From Bacteroidota bacterium (GTDB lineage Bacteria; Bacteroidota; Bacteroidia; Chitinophagales; Chitinophagaceae), in the NCBI GenBank assembly GCA_947448725.1, contig CANFOM010000001.1:186001-250000 (forward strand): 64,000 nucleotides of DNA. Reading direction: 5' to 3'. Below the pieces are notes generated by a model. That model had not been told where the DNA came from and ran no database searches. It worked only from the letters and a program-made list of their open reading frames with translations. Below, one piece after another: positions 37,248 to 46,318 of the stretch. Every line of letters begins with the position of its first letter. Position 1 is the first letter of the stretch. The translations under genes and the position numbers were made by a program.

Positions 37248-39245
37248 ATGAGCATGGAGTTTAAACGGGGTAAATTAACTAACGAGCAGCTAGTGCATTT
37301 TTATCGTTCTTTGCTTTTGCCAAGAATGATAGAAGAAAAAATGTTGCTTTTGCTTCGTCAAGGAAAAATTAGCAAATGGTTTAGTGGGATTGGGCAGGAA
37401 GCGATTTCGGTGGGCGCTACATTAGCCATGGAGTCGAATGAATGGATAATGCCCTTGCATAGAAACTTAGGTGTTTTCACCACGCGTAAAATGCCTTTAG
37501 TAGATTTATTTAAACAATGGCAAGGAGATAGAGATAGTTATAGCAAAGCGCGTGAACGTAGCTTTCATTTTGGCAACAAAGCGCATCATATTTGTGGAAT
37601 GATATCTCATCTTGGGCCACAGTTGGCCATTGCAGATGGTGTCGCACTCGCTTATCAACAAAGAGGACAACTCAAAGCCACGCTTGCATTTACTGGAGAA
37701 GGAGGCACCAGCGAAGGGGACTTTCATGAAGCACTTAATGTTGCTGCAGTATGGGGCTTGCCTGTTATTTTTATTATTGAAAATAATGGATATGGATTAA
37801 GCACACCTACCAATGAACAATATAAATGTGAAAATTTAGTAGATCGCGCGAAAGGTTATGGAATGGAAGGAGTGCGTATTGATGGCAATAATATCTTAGA
37901 AGTATATGAAACCATCAAAGGCGTTAGAGACTATTGTATCAACAATCAGAAACCTTATTTAATTGAGTGCGCTACATTTAGAATGCGTGGACATGAAGAA
38001 GCCAGTGGTGTAAAATATGTTCCCAAAGAATTAATGGAAAAATGGTCCAGAAAAGACCCTATCAAAAACTTTGAACAATACTTAGTAAACCAGCAAGTGT
38101 TTACGGAGATGGAAGTGGCAGATATAAGAAACGAATTAAAACAAAGTATAGAGCAAGATTTAAAATTAGCGATGGAGGCTGCTCCTTTTACGCCAGATGA
38201 GGAGGAAGAAATAGTAGATGTTTTTGCGCCTATGGTGCTCAATACCATTCCTTATTTTGAACAATTAAATCATCCCATACTAACTAAGAAGCGTTTTATT
38301 GAATCTATCAGTGAAGCATTGAGACAGTCGATGGTACTTTATCCGGAATTAATTTTAATGGGGCAAGACATTGCAGAGTATGGCGGTGCTTTTAAAATTA
38401 CAGAAGGGTTTGTTCAGCAATTTGGAAAACAACGTATTCGCAATACACCCATTTGTGAAAGTGCTATAGTGGGTGCTGCGTTGGGATTAAGTTTGGAAGG
38501 AATTAAATCGGTGGTGGAAATGCAATTTGCAGATTTTGTAACAGTAGCTTTTAATCAAATTGTAAATAACCTTGCAAAAATTCATTATCGTTGGGGTCAA
38601 AATGCAGATGTGGTGGTGCGTATGCCAACAGGGGCGGGCGTTGGGGCAGGGCCTTTTCATTCACAATCCAATGAAGCTTGGTTTACGCATGTGCCTGGAT
38701 TAAAAGTATTGTATCCTTCTAATCCCATTGATGCGAAAGGATTAATGATTGCAGCTTTAGCCGATCCCAATCCGATTTTATATTTTGAACACAAGGCTTT
38801 GTATAGAAGTATTGAAGCAGAAGTGCCAGATGAATATTATCAAATACCCATTGGTAAAGCAGCTTTAATAAGTACCGGGGAAGTAGCTTGTATCATCACT
38901 TATGGTATGGGTGTTTTGTGGGCTAAAAAATACCAGGAAGAAAATCCTAATCAATCCATAAGCATTTTAGATTTAAGAACCCTGGCTCCCTTAGATTACG
39001 AAGCCATTGAAAAAGTTGTGAAAGCCACTGGCAAAGTATTAATCTTACATGAAGATAATTTAACAGGAGGTATTGGCGGAGAAATAAGTGCTTGGATAGC
39101 GGAACACTGCTTTGAATATTTAGATGCACCTGTAATGCGCTGCGCATCCTTGGATACACCGATTCCATTTAATATTGAATTAGAAAAACAATACCTCGCT
39201 AATAGTAGGTTGCATGAAATGATGCAAAATTTATTAAACTATTAA
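37248..39245 (+). CDS. Alpha-ketoacid dehydrogenase E1, fused alpha and beta subunits
   Basis: This 665-residue thiamine-diphosphate enzyme joins an E1-alpha part (about 1-320) to an E1-beta part (about 340-665). The alpha part has GIGQEAISVGATLAM, the TPP motif GEGGTSEGDFHEALN with ENNGYGLSTP, and the phosphorylation-loop-like MRGHEEASG. The beta part has GQDIAEYGGAFKITEG and NTPICESAIVGAALG. It oxidatively decarboxylates pyruvate or branched-chain 2-oxoacids. The fused form is common in Bacteroidota. The E2 gene in this window is 20 kb away and may or may not belong to the same complex. Confidence 0.92.
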   Translation: MSMEFKRGKLTNEQLVHFYRSLLLPRMIEEKMLLLLRQGKISKWFSGIGQEAISVGATLAMESNEWIMPLHRNLGVFTTRKMPLVDLFKQWQGDRDSYSKARERSFHFGNKAHHICGMISHLGPQLAIADGVALAYQQRGQLKATLAFTGEGGTSEGDFHEALNVAAVWGLPVIFIIENNGYGLSTPTNEQYKCENLVDRAKGYGMEGVRIDGNNILEVYETIKGVRDYCINNQKPYLIECATFRMRGHEEASGVKYVPKELMEKWSRKDPIKNFEQYLVNQQVFTEMEVADIRNELKQSIEQDLKLAMEAAPFTPDEEEEIVDVFAPMVLNTIPYFEQLNHPILTKKRFIESISEALRQSMVLYPELILMGQDIAEYGGAFKITEGFVQQFGKQRIRNTPICESAIVGAALGLSLEGIKSVVEMQFADFVTVAFNQIVNNLAKIHYRWGQNADVVVRMPTGAGVGAGPFHSQSNEAWFTHVPGLKVLYPSNPIDAKGLMIAALADPNPILYFEHKALYRSIEAEVPDEYYQIPIGKAALISTGEVACIITYGMGVLWAKKYQEENPNQSISILDLRTLAPLDYEAIEKVVKATGKVLILHEDNLTGGIGGEISAWIAEHCFEYLDAPVMRCASLDTPIPFNIELEKQYLANSRLHEMMQNLLNY

Positions 39246-39251
39246 ATAAAA

Positions 39252-39277
39252 AATCCTCAAATTTCTTAATGAGGATT
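39252..39277 (-). terminator. Hairpin terminator overlapping the stop of the dipeptidase gene
   Basis: The stem AATCCTCA / TGAGGATT (39252-39259 with 39270-39277) has a ten-base loop. On the minus strand it is followed by a T-rich run (complement of 39246-39253). The dipeptidase stop codon lies in the loop and the last three sense codons form one arm. It may also stop E1 transcription on the plus strand. Confidence 0.7.
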
Positions 39278-40423
39278 GTTTATACGATACACACGTAAAA
39301 AATTTCCACCTAATACTTTAGTAATATCTTTATCGGAATAGCCTCTAGCAATAAGGGCTTGTGTAAATTTAGGATAATCTAATACGGTTCTTAATTGTTT
39401 GGGTGCGGAATCAATGCCATCAAAGTCCGATCCAATACCCACGTGGTCAACGCCGATTAATTTTACAATATGGTCAAAATGTTTCATGAGTATTTCAATA
39501 TCGGGCTTATTGGCTTCACTTTCAGCAGCATATTTTTCGGCAAGCATGGTTTGTGCATATTCTTTTTGAATGCCTGATTTTAATAAGGAATCCATTTCGG
39601 TTTTATGTTTCAATCTAAACACATTGTCTTTTTTTTCAAAATTGCTGTCCACAAACGCAGAGTAAAAATTAAGATGAATCACACCTCCATTTTTCCCAAC
39701 GGCTAAAATTTGAGCATCTTTTAAATTTCTTGTGACTGGACAAATAGAATAAGCATTGCTATGGGAAGCAATCACAGGCTTGGTAGTTGTTTTAATGGCG
39801 TCCCAAAAAGTCGCTTCCCCTACGTGAGAGATGTCGACAATAATACCTAGTTTATTCATGCGTTGAATAATTTCTTTTCCAAATGCAGTAAGCCCTTTAG
39901 GTCCTGTATAGTTTGGATTTTTTTCATCCATATGTGAACTTGCCCAACTGGGAGAATTGTTCCAAGTAAGGGTCATGTAGCGAACGCCTCTTTTATAAAA
40001 AGTATCTAAACGATCAATATGATCTTCAATCATGTGTCCACCTTCTACGCCAAATTGGGCCACAATTTTATTTTCTTTTAAAGCTTTTTGAATGGCCGCC
40101 CAGCTTTTTGCAACTACTATTTTATCTGGATTGCGCGCAGCCACTGCGTCTAAAGTATCCATTTCTCTCATGGCCCAGGCATAAGGATTTGCTTTGGTTC
40201 CATCGCACCAAACAGAAAATAATTGGTAATCCAAGCCGCCATCTTTGAATCTTTTTAAGTCGGAGTGGTTGATGCCGGTTAAGTCCTGATCTAGGCTTAC
40301 TTTTTTCTCAATACATGCAGTAAGCGCATCATTATGTGTATCCACCAATACCGATTTGAAGTGAATGGCTTGAGCTTGCGCATTGGTAGCTATAAAAAGT
40401 AAAATGGAGGCTAAATATTTCAT
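39266..40423 (-). CDS. Membrane dipeptidase (peptidase family M19)
   Basis: This is a predicted secreted zinc dipeptidase of the renal-dipeptidase family, cleaving dipeptides including those with D-residues. I start at the ATG at 40423, which gives a clean signal peptide (MKYLASILLFIATNAQAQ) and 385 residues. The earlier frame start at 40471 would run into the prfA upstream region. Metal-site motifs are present: DTHNDAL, GVEGGH, VDISHVG, ASHSNAYS and GIGSDFDG. It is divergent from prfA. Confidence 0.93.
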   Translation of the reverse strand: MKYLASILLFIATNAQAQAIHFKSVLVDTHNDALTACIEKKVSLDQDLTGINHSDLKRFKDGGLDYQLFSVWCDGTKANPYAWAMREMDTLDAVAARNPDKIVVAKSWAAIQKALKENKIVAQFGVEGGHMIEDHIDRLDTFYKRGVRYMTLTWNNSPSWASSHMDEKNPNYTGPKGLTAFGKEIIQRMNKLGIIVDISHVGEATFWDAIKTTTKPVIASHSNAYSICPVTRNLKDAQILAVGKNGGVIHLNFYSAFVDSNFEKKDNVFRLKHKTEMDSLLKSGIQKEYAQTMLAEKYAAESEANKPDIEILMKHFDHIVKLIGVDHVGIGSDFDGIDSAPKQLRTVLDYPKFTQALIARGYSDKDITKVLGGNFLRVYRINNPH

Positions 40424-40458
40424 AGGAACAGATTGTTTTAATTGACAACTAAAATAGC

Positions 40459-40466
40459 TATTTTTG
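40459..40466 (+). promoter_or_regulatory. Putative promoter -7 element TATTTTTG for prfA
   Basis: An exact TAnnTTTG match lies 17 bases before the prfA ATG. TTGTTTTA at 40434-40441 lies at about the correct -33 distance (19-base spacer), making this one of the better matches in the window. Confidence 0.5.
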
Positions 40467-40483
40467 CTCACCTAAAAACGACT

Positions 40484-41548
40484 ATGTTAGACAAATTAGA
40501 AGCCATAAAAGCAAGATTCCAGCAGGTAGGGGTGGCTTTAACCAATCCGGAAATCATCAATAACCAATCAGAATTTGGGAAATTGAGTAAAGAATACCGT
40601 TCCTTGGAGAAAATCATCGTTCCTTATGAACGATATAGGAAAGTATTGGACGAACATAAATTTGCAAAAGAAACTTTAAATGGAGACGATGCGGAAATGC
40701 GCGAGTTGGCAAAAATGGAAATGCCAGGATTAGAAGCGGAAAAAGAGAGTTTGGAAAAAGATTTAACGAAATTATTAATACCTAAGGATCCACAGGATGA
40801 CAAGAATGCCATTATAGAATTAAGAGCAGGTACAGGTGGTGACGAAGCCAGTTTATTTGTTGGTGATTTACTTACGATGTATACAAGGTATTGTCAGAAA
40901 AAAGGGTGGAAAGTAGCGCTAGTAAGTGAGAGTGAAGGTTCTGTGGGCGGTTATAAGGAAGTGATATTAGAAGTAATGGGAGAAGATGTATATGGTACCA
41001 TGAAATTTGAAAGTGGAGTGCACCGTGTGCAAAGGGTACCTTCTACAGAAACACAAGGAAGGGTTCATACTTCGGCAGCAACAGTGGCCGTAATGCCAGA
41101 AGCGGAAGAAGTAGATTTTGTGTTGAATCCTGCAGATGTAAAAATGGAAACATCTAGAAGTGGAGGAGCAGGAGGCCAAAACGTAAATAAGGTAGAGACC
41201 AAAGTAATGTTAACACATATTCCTACAGGTACTGTTATTATATGTCAAACAGAGCGTTCGCAGTTGGGCAATCGTGAAAAAGCAATGACGATGATGCGTA
41301 CGAAATTATTTGAAGAGCAAGTACGTAAGCAGGAAGATGAAATATCAAGACATCGTAAAACATTGGTAAGCACAGGAGATAGAAGTGCAAAAATTAGAAC
41401 CTACAATTGGCCACAAGGAAGGGTTACCGACCATAGAGTGGGTGTGACTTCTTATAATTTAGATGCAGTGATTAATGGAGAGATAGAAGAATTTATTGAA
41501 GCATTGCAAGTAGCAGAAAATGCAGCGAAGATGTTGGTGCAAAATTAA
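40484..41548 (+). CDS. prfA: Peptide chain release factor 1
   Basis: RF1 recognises UAA and UAG and releases the finished peptide. The ATG at 40484 ([16 protein letters not shown]) gives 354 residues, the normal length; the earlier frame opening at 40442 is a TTG. The catalytic [11 protein letters not shown] with the GGQ loop is complete, as is the domain 2 core starting [17 protein letters not shown]. The codon-reading tripeptide lies in the [10 protein letters not shown] region; PST marks it as RF1-like (PxT) rather than RF2 (SPF). It converges on galE with nine bases between the stops. Confidence 0.97.
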   Translation: MLDKLEAIKARFQQVGVALTNPEIINNQSEFGKLSKEYRSLEKIIVPYERYRKVLDEHKFAKETLNGDDAEMRELAKMEMPGLEAEKESLEKDLTKLLIPKDPQDDKNAIIELRAGTGGDEASLFVGDLLTMYTRYCQKKGWKVALVSESEGSVGGYKEVILEVMGEDVYGTMKFESGVHRVQRVPSTETQGRVHTSAATVAVMPEAEEVDFVLNPADVKMETSRSGGAGGQNVNKVETKVMLTHIPTGTVIICQTERSQLGNREKAMTMMRTKLFEEQVRKQEDEISRHRKTLVSTGDRSAKIRTYNWPQGRVTDHRVGVTSYNLDAVINGEIEEFIEALQVAENAAKMLVQN

Positions 41549-41557
41549 TTCGTAAAA

Positions 41558-42574
41558 TTATTTTACTAAGCTTTTCTCCCATTCCCAAGCAGTACGCATC
41601 ATTTCATCAAGACCGTATTGGCAAGTCCAACCTAATTTTTTTACAGCATAATCATTGTTGGCATAAATAGCAACAATATCACCTGCTCTTCTTGGACCTA
41701 TTTCATAATTTAATTTTACGCCAGCAACTTTTTCAAAAGCCTGGATGGCTTCTAAAACAGTAATGCCATTGCCGGTACCTAAATTAAATATATCGCAATA
41801 ATTTGTTTTATCATTTTTAATAGAATACTGTAAAGCCAATGTGTGGGCATGTGCAATATCGCACACGTGAATAAAATCACGGATACAGCTGCCGTCTCGT
41901 GTTTTGTAATCAGATCCGTAAACCAGCATTTTTGGTAATTTACCAATGGCGGTTTGTGTAATCGCAGGCACTAAATTTTGTGGACGACCAATGGGTAATT
42001 CGCCAATGGCTATAGAAGGATGAGCGCCCACTGGATTAAAGTACCTTAATAATATACTGGACAATGGATGTGCAACGGTACTGTCTTGAACAATGGTTTC
42101 ACCCATTTGCTTAGTAGCACCATAAGGAGAGGCAGCCGTTTTTAATGCGGTAAGTTCAGTGACTGGGATGCTATCGGGGTTGCCATAGACGGTGCAGGAG
42201 GAAGAAAATATAAAATGCTTGGCATTGTATTGAACAGCCAATTGTAATAAGTGTACTAGCGAAAATAAATTGTTCTCGTAATAATCCAAAGGTTTTTCAA
42301 CCGATTCCCCCACTGCCTTATACGCTGCAAAATGAATAATACCTTTAATGGTAGGGTGGTCTATAAAAATTTGTTCTGTAGCTGCTTTATTGGTTAAATC
42401 AATGACGTAATTTTTAATTTTTTTGCCTGTAATTTGTTCAATGCCTTTAAGAGAATGTTCGGAAGCTCTACATAAATTATCTACCGAAATTACTTCAAAT
42501 CCATTTTGAATTAAATCCACAATGGTATGAGCTCCAATATAGCCACAACCGCCAGTTACTAAAATAGTTTGCAT
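41558..42574 (-). CDS. galE: UDP-glucose 4-epimerase
   Basis: This 338-residue extended short-chain dehydrogenase interconverts UDP-glucose and UDP-galactose with bound NAD. The Rossmann motif GGCGYIGAHT is at 8-17, and the catalytic pair Tyr151 and Lys155 is in YGATK. RYFNPVGAHPS and the substrate segment GTRDG-like YKTRDGSCIRDFIHVCD match GalE rather than other epimerases. It follows the sensor kinase by 37 bases, so it may be cotranscribed with the two-component pair. Confidence 0.95.
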   Translation of the reverse strand: MQTILVTGGCGYIGAHTIVDLIQNGFEVISVDNLCRASEHSLKGIEQITGKKIKNYVIDLTNKAATEQIFIDHPTIKGIIHFAAYKAVGESVEKPLDYYENNLFSLVHLLQLAVQYNAKHFIFSSSCTVYGNPDSIPVTELTALKTAASPYGATKQMGETIVQDSTVAHPLSSILLRYFNPVGAHPSIAIGELPIGRPQNLVPAITQTAIGKLPKMLVYGSDYKTRDGSCIRDFIHVCDIAHAHTLALQYSIKNDKTNYCDIFNLGTGNGITVLEAIQAFEKVAGVKLNYEIGPRRAGDIVAIYANNDYAVKKLGWTCQYGLDEMMRTAWEWEKSLVK

Positions 42575-42611
42575 TAAGAATAATTAGAGTACAAAGTAAC
42601 GAAAAAAAACT

Positions 42612-43661
42612 TTAGGAAGCTTTGTTGGCCAAGGTAAATCCAACCGTAGTTCCCACGCCTAATTTGCTTCTGATATGCATGGTTTCATTGTGTGCTTCTA
42701 CAATATGCTTGCAGATAGCCAATCCTAAACCAGTGCCACCAATTTCTCTACTTCTAGCATCATCGGTTCGATAGAAGCGTTCAGATAGCCTAGGAATGTG
42801 TTCTTCGGCAATACCTATGCCGTCATCACTTATTTCAATTAAAACTTTTTGATCTTCAATAGCATATACACTTGCAACAATTTGGCCGTCTATTTTACCA
42901 TACTTAGAGGCATTGGAAAGGATATTTGCAATGACCTGATATATTTTATTTTTATCTGCAAAAACATAAGTAGGTGTTTCAGAGCCTTTCTTAAAATGAA
43001 ATTGAATATTTTTATTGAGCCATTTCACATTTAAATTATTCACGGCTTCGGAGATGATGTCCTGAATAATAAAGGATTGTTTTAAAATAGGATCTTTATT
43101 AATTTCCAAATTAGTTATGGAATCCACATCATTGAGCAATTGAACCAATCTTTGCACATTGGATTGCGCTTTGTTAATGAATCTTTTTCCCATTTCTATT
43201 TCATCCATGGCACCATCTGCAAGCAACTCTAAGTAACCCTGAATTGCAAAAATGGGAGTTTTAATTTCATGGGAAAGATTTTGCAAAAACTCTTTTCTAA
43301 AAGCTTCATTGGATTGAAGGTCTTGAATCTCTTTTGTTTTTTGAGCTGCCCATTCTTCCACATCTTCTCTTACATCATCAATTCCTTTTTGAGGTAATAT
43401 ATATTTTTGATACGCCTCTTCTCTTTTGCTTGCTTTAGTTTGTGCAATGAGCTTATAAATTAATTTTATTTTACGATATATAAAATGTTCTAAAATTTCA
43501 TTGAGTAAAAAATAAATAATAACAAAGCTGCTAATAAAATAAACCAATAATAATTCCCATTTCGAAAACAAGATATAAATACTAAGCGTAATTAGAGTAG
43601 CTAGTAGTAAGGCTGTTAAGGCAGCCAATTGTTTTGGTGATAGATTTTTTCCTTTAAACAT
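42612..43661 (-). CDS. Sensor histidine kinase, PhoR-like
   Basis: This 349-residue membrane kinase has two N-terminal helices (about 11-31 and 35-57) with almost no periplasmic loop, so it probably senses within the membrane or through partners. The dimerisation/phosphoacceptor helix has FLQNLSHEIKTP (His131). The ATPase domain shows the N box NILSNASKYG, G1 EISDDGIGIAEE, F box and G2 GGTGLGLAICKHIVEAH. It lies 58 bases behind the response-regulator gene. The small loop and gene order resemble the PhoR-type kinases of Bacteroidota. The signal is unknown. Confidence 0.93.
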   Translation of the reverse strand: MFKGKNLSPKQLAALTALLLATLITLSIYILFSKWELLLVYFISSFVIIYFLLNEILEHFIYRKIKLIYKLIAQTKASKREEAYQKYILPQKGIDDVREDVEEWAAQKTKEIQDLQSNEAFRKEFLQNLSHEIKTPIFAIQGYLELLADGAMDEIEMGKRFINKAQSNVQRLVQLLNDVDSITNLEINKDPILKQSFIIQDIISEAVNNLNVKWLNKNIQFHFKKGSETPTYVFADKNKIYQVIANILSNASKYGKIDGQIVASVYAIEDQKVLIEISDDGIGIAEEHIPRLSERFYRTDDARSREIGGTGLGLAICKHIVEAHNETMHIRSKLGVGTTVGFTLANKAS

Positions 43662-43719
43662 AATTTGTGTAAGCCCTTGGATAAATTTAAAACGCCTGTA
43701 CGAAGTTATCCTTTTATTG

Positions 43720-44400
43720 CTAATAATCGAATTTGTAGCCTACGCCCTTAACGGTCGTGATACAATCAATGCCCAACTTGGCCCTTATTTTTCTGATGTG
43801 CACATCAATGGTGCGGTCGCCTACAATAACATCATTGCCCCAAACTTGAGATAGAATCTCTCCTCTTAAAAATACTCTTCCAGGTTGAGCGGCGAGTAAG
43901 TATAGCAATTCAAATTCTTTTTTAGCTAGTACATAGTTGACCCCTTTTAGGGTGGTTTTGTATTGAGTAAGGTCGATACTTAAATCGTTGCTATTGATTA
44001 TTTTATTTTGGCCTGTGCTAGGTTGCAATCTTCTAAACAAGGCGGTGATCCTACTAATTAAAACCTTTGGACTAATAGGTTTGGTAATAAAATCGTCACC
44101 CCCAAGTTCTAGTCCTTTAATATGAGAGGTTTCGTCATTTAAAGCAGTTAGTAACACAATTAAAGTTTTATCAAATTTGGAATTGCTTCTTAGGTATTCA
44201 CAAACTTCAAAACCATTGCGCTTGGGCATCATAATATCCAAAATGATACAATCTGGTGCGTAGGTATTTGCTTTTTCTATGGCTTCGCTTCCATCTTTGG
44301 CAGTGAATACTTCAAAGCCAGCTTTGATTAAATGGAAGCTAATAATTTCAAGAATGTCCGCTTCGTCATCTGCAATTAATATCTTAATAGGTGCTTCCAT
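43720..44400 (-). CDS. OmpR/PhoB-family response regulator
   Basis: This 226-residue regulator has a receiver domain (about 1-120) with acidic pocket Asp11/Asp12, phosphoacceptor Asp55 in LDIMMPK, and Lys near 107 in FITKPIS. A winged-helix DNA-binding domain (about 130-226) follows, with FELLYLLAAQPGRVFLR and DRTIDVHIRKIRAKLG. It is the first gene of the pair with the PhoR-like kinase and has an exact -7 element upstream. The target genes are not visible; galE may be coexpressed. Confidence 0.95.
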   Translation of the reverse strand: MEAPIKILIADDEADILEIISFHLIKAGFEVFTAKDGSEAIEKANTYAPDCIILDIMMPKRNGFEVCEYLRSNSKFDKTLIVLLTALNDETSHIKGLELGGDDFITKPISPKVLISRITALFRRLQPSTGQNKIINSNDLSIDLTQYKTTLKGVNYVLAKKEFELLYLLAAQPGRVFLRGEILSQVWGNDVIVGDRTIDVHIRKIRAKLGIDCITTVKGVGYKFDY

Positions 44401-44416
44401 AGTTTTTTTACTTACA

Positions 44417-44424
44417 CAAAATTA
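44417..44424 (-). promoter_or_regulatory. Putative -7 element TAATTTTG for the response-regulator operon
   Basis: An exact TAnnTTTG match on the minus strand ends 16 bases before the regulator ATG. A possible -33 TTG lies somewhat closer than the usual 19 bases. Confidence 0.4.
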
Positions 44425-44477
44425 GTTTTTATATGCCACAACACCTTATTCAATCAATATTATCAAATTGTTAACTA

Positions 44478-44499
44478 GCCCTTGAAATCAATGAAGGGC
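44478..44499 (-). terminator. Weak hairpin after the pyrD-hydrolase unit
   Basis: GCCCTT (44478-44483) pairs with AAGGGC (44494-44499) across a ten-base loop just beyond the stop of the hydrolase gene. No clear T run follows on the minus strand, so its activity is uncertain. Confidence 0.3.
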
Positions 44500-44508
44500 G
44501 CGCTTTAA

Positions 44509-45162
44509 TTAGTTGTCTAACAAGTGTTTGATATAGGGATTCATTTTACGCTCTCTTCCCAGTTGGGTAACTGGTCCGTGTCCCGAATAGATGGATAAAG
44601 TATCAGGTAAGGGTAGGATTTGATTTCGGATGCTTTTGATCAAATCTTGAGCATTGCAGCCCGGGAAGTCGGTTCTCCCAACACTGTCTTTAAAAATAAG
44701 ATCGCCTCCTAATATAAAATCTTGTTGTTGATGGTAAAAGCAAACACTTCCTGGGGAGTGCCCAGGTGTGAGTAAAACTTTAAATGCATCTTTTCCCAAT
44801 GAAATTATTTCTTGGTCGTTGATATATTGGATGGCCCCCTTGTAAGCTTCCACAGGAATACCATATTTGGCTGCGGCTTCTGGTAATCGATCTAATACCA
44901 CTTGTTCATTGGCATGCAGTATAGCGTTTAAGCCATAGGTTTCGCTAATAAAATTATTGCCAAAAACATGGTCTAAATGACAATGCGTATTCAATAAAAG
45001 CGTGGGCTTCAAATCATTTTTAACAATAAAATCGGTCAATATTTTTTCTTCCTCTCGCGTGTAACATCCTGGATCTACAAGGATGGCTTCTTTTTTTTCA
45101 TTGTAAAGGACATAGGTATTTTCTTGAAAGGCATTGAAGCAAAATGTTTGAATGGTTAACAT
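44509..45162 (-). CDS. MBL-fold hydrolase, glyoxalase II-like
   Basis: This 217-residue metallo-beta-lactamase-fold protein has the metal-binding motif THCHLDH (HxHxDH), GHSPGSVCFY, GGDLIFKDSVGRTDFPG with the bridging aspartate, and the terminal YSGHGP histidine. The set matches the glyoxalase II-like subgroup of small thioester hydrolases common in bacteria. Substrates of this subgroup include S-lactoylglutathione-like or other thioesters; the exact one is unknown. The start lies two bases after the pyrD stop, so the genes are one unit. Confidence 0.9.
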   Translation of the reverse strand: MLTIQTFCFNAFQENTYVLYNEKKEAILVDPGCYTREEEKILTDFIVKNDLKPTLLLNTHCHLDHVFGNNFISETYGLNAILHANEQVVLDRLPEAAAKYGIPVEAYKGAIQYINDQEIISLGKDAFKVLLTPGHSPGSVCFYHQQQDFILGGDLIFKDSVGRTDFPGCNAQDLIKSIRNQILPLPDTLSIYSGHGPVTQLGRERKMNPYIKHLLDN

Positions 45163-45164
45163 GA

Positions 45165-46205
45165 TTATTTATTGGCGCTTAAGCTTTTACAAATATTTTT
45201 TACGATGGTAGGACCTTCATAAATAAATCCAGTCCAAACTTGAACCAATGAAGCACCCGCATTTATTTTTGATTGTGCATCTTCGCCCGTAAATATGCCA
45301 CCACTGGCAATGATGGGAATGCGGCCGGCAATGCCTTTGTGGATGTATTGTAATACTTGTGTTGATTTTTCTAACAAAGGTTTTCCGCTTAATCCACCTG
45401 CTCCAATTTTTTTAGCCCTTTCTACATTTAATCCAGTTAATAAGCTGCGATCTATGGTAGTATTGGTAGCCACCAAGCCATCAATTTTTATTTCGGCAGT
45501 TAATTCAATGATATCATCTAAGGCAGACCATTCTAAATCGGGTGCAATTTTTAATAAAATGGGTTTATTATTTTTATTTAAATTTTGCAATTCAGAAAAT
45601 ATTTTTCTTAAAGATTCTTTTTCTTGTAACTCTCTCAATCCGGGTGTATTGGGTGAACTCACATTTACTACAAAATAATCTACAACCGATTCTAAGCCAT
45701 TGAAGTTGGTGCAATAATCTACCCAAGCTTCGCTATTATCCGTTACTTTATTTTTTCCAATATTGCCACCTACAATTAAATTGGATGCTGTCTTTTCTTT
45801 TCTTTCTTTTAATCTTTTCGCAATTATTTCTAAGCCATCATTGTTAAAACCCATCCTATTAATTAATGCTTTTTGATCTGGAATTCTAAACAATCTTGGT
45901 TTTGAATTTCCTCCTTGTGGTTTAGGGGTCACTGTTCCAATTTCTACAAATCCAAAACCTAACATTTCTAATTCATCTAAATAAGCTGCATTTTTATCAA
46001 AGCCTGCACCCAATCCTACTGGGTTAGGAAATTGTAAGCCTAAACAGGTTTTTACTAAATCCTTTTCTTGATATTGAAAGGTGTTGGCCAACTGCTTTTT
46101 TAATAATGGCACTGAAGATGCCAATTGCAAACCACGCATCGAAATATGGTGTGCAGTCTCGGGAGGTAAGAGAAAAAGGCTATTTCTTAGAAGAGGGTAT
46201 AACAT
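45165..46205 (-). CDS. pyrD: Dihydroorotate dehydrogenase (quinone), class 2
   Basis: PyrD oxidises dihydroorotate to orotate in pyrimidine synthesis, passing electrons to membrane quinone. The 346-residue protein has the class 2 N-terminal extension (LYPLLRNSLFLLPPETAHH) that docks to the membrane. The FMN barrel follows, with NPVGLGAGFDKNA, GNIGKNK, NVSSPNTPGLR (class 2 catalytic serine), ATNTT and GGLSGKPL. The start codon lies only four bases after an exact -7 element, so the message may be leaderless. Confidence 0.97.
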   Translation of the reverse strand: MLYPLLRNSLFLLPPETAHHISMRGLQLASSVPLLKKQLANTFQYQEKDLVKTCLGLQFPNPVGLGAGFDKNAAYLDELEMLGFGFVEIGTVTPKPQGGNSKPRLFRIPDQKALINRMGFNNDGLEIIAKRLKERKEKTASNLIVGGNIGKNKVTDNSEAWVDYCTNFNGLESVVDYFVVNVSSPNTPGLRELQEKESLRKIFSELQNLNKNNKPILLKIAPDLEWSALDDIIELTAEIKIDGLVATNTTIDRSLLTGLNVERAKKIGAGGLSGKPLLEKSTQVLQYIHKGIAGRIPIIASGGIFTGEDAQSKINAGASLVQVWTGFIYEGPTIVKNICKSLSANK

Positions 46206-46209
46206 ATTG

Positions 46210-46217
46210 CAAATTTA
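46210..46217 (-). promoter_or_regulatory. Putative -7 element TAAATTTG directly in front of pyrD
   Basis: An exact TAnnTTTG match on the minus strand is separated from the pyrD ATG by CAAT only. TTTA about 20 bases upstream is a weak -33 candidate. If used, transcription would begin at or near the A of the ATG. Confidence 0.4.
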
Positions 46218-46261
46218 CAATGAATTATTTAGTTGCATAAACAACTTTTTACAAAAATGAC

Positions 46262-46269
46262 TACATTTG
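46262..46269 (+). promoter_or_regulatory. Putative -7 element TACATTTG for the thiolase gene
   Basis: An exact TAnnTTTG match lies 49 bases before the thiolase ATG in the divergent pyrD/thiolase region. The -33 element is unclear. Confidence 0.35.
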
Positions 46270-46318
46270 GGGGGTCAATAAGGGCAATTTACAAAGACCA
46301 TTTCAAAATGCTTATTTT

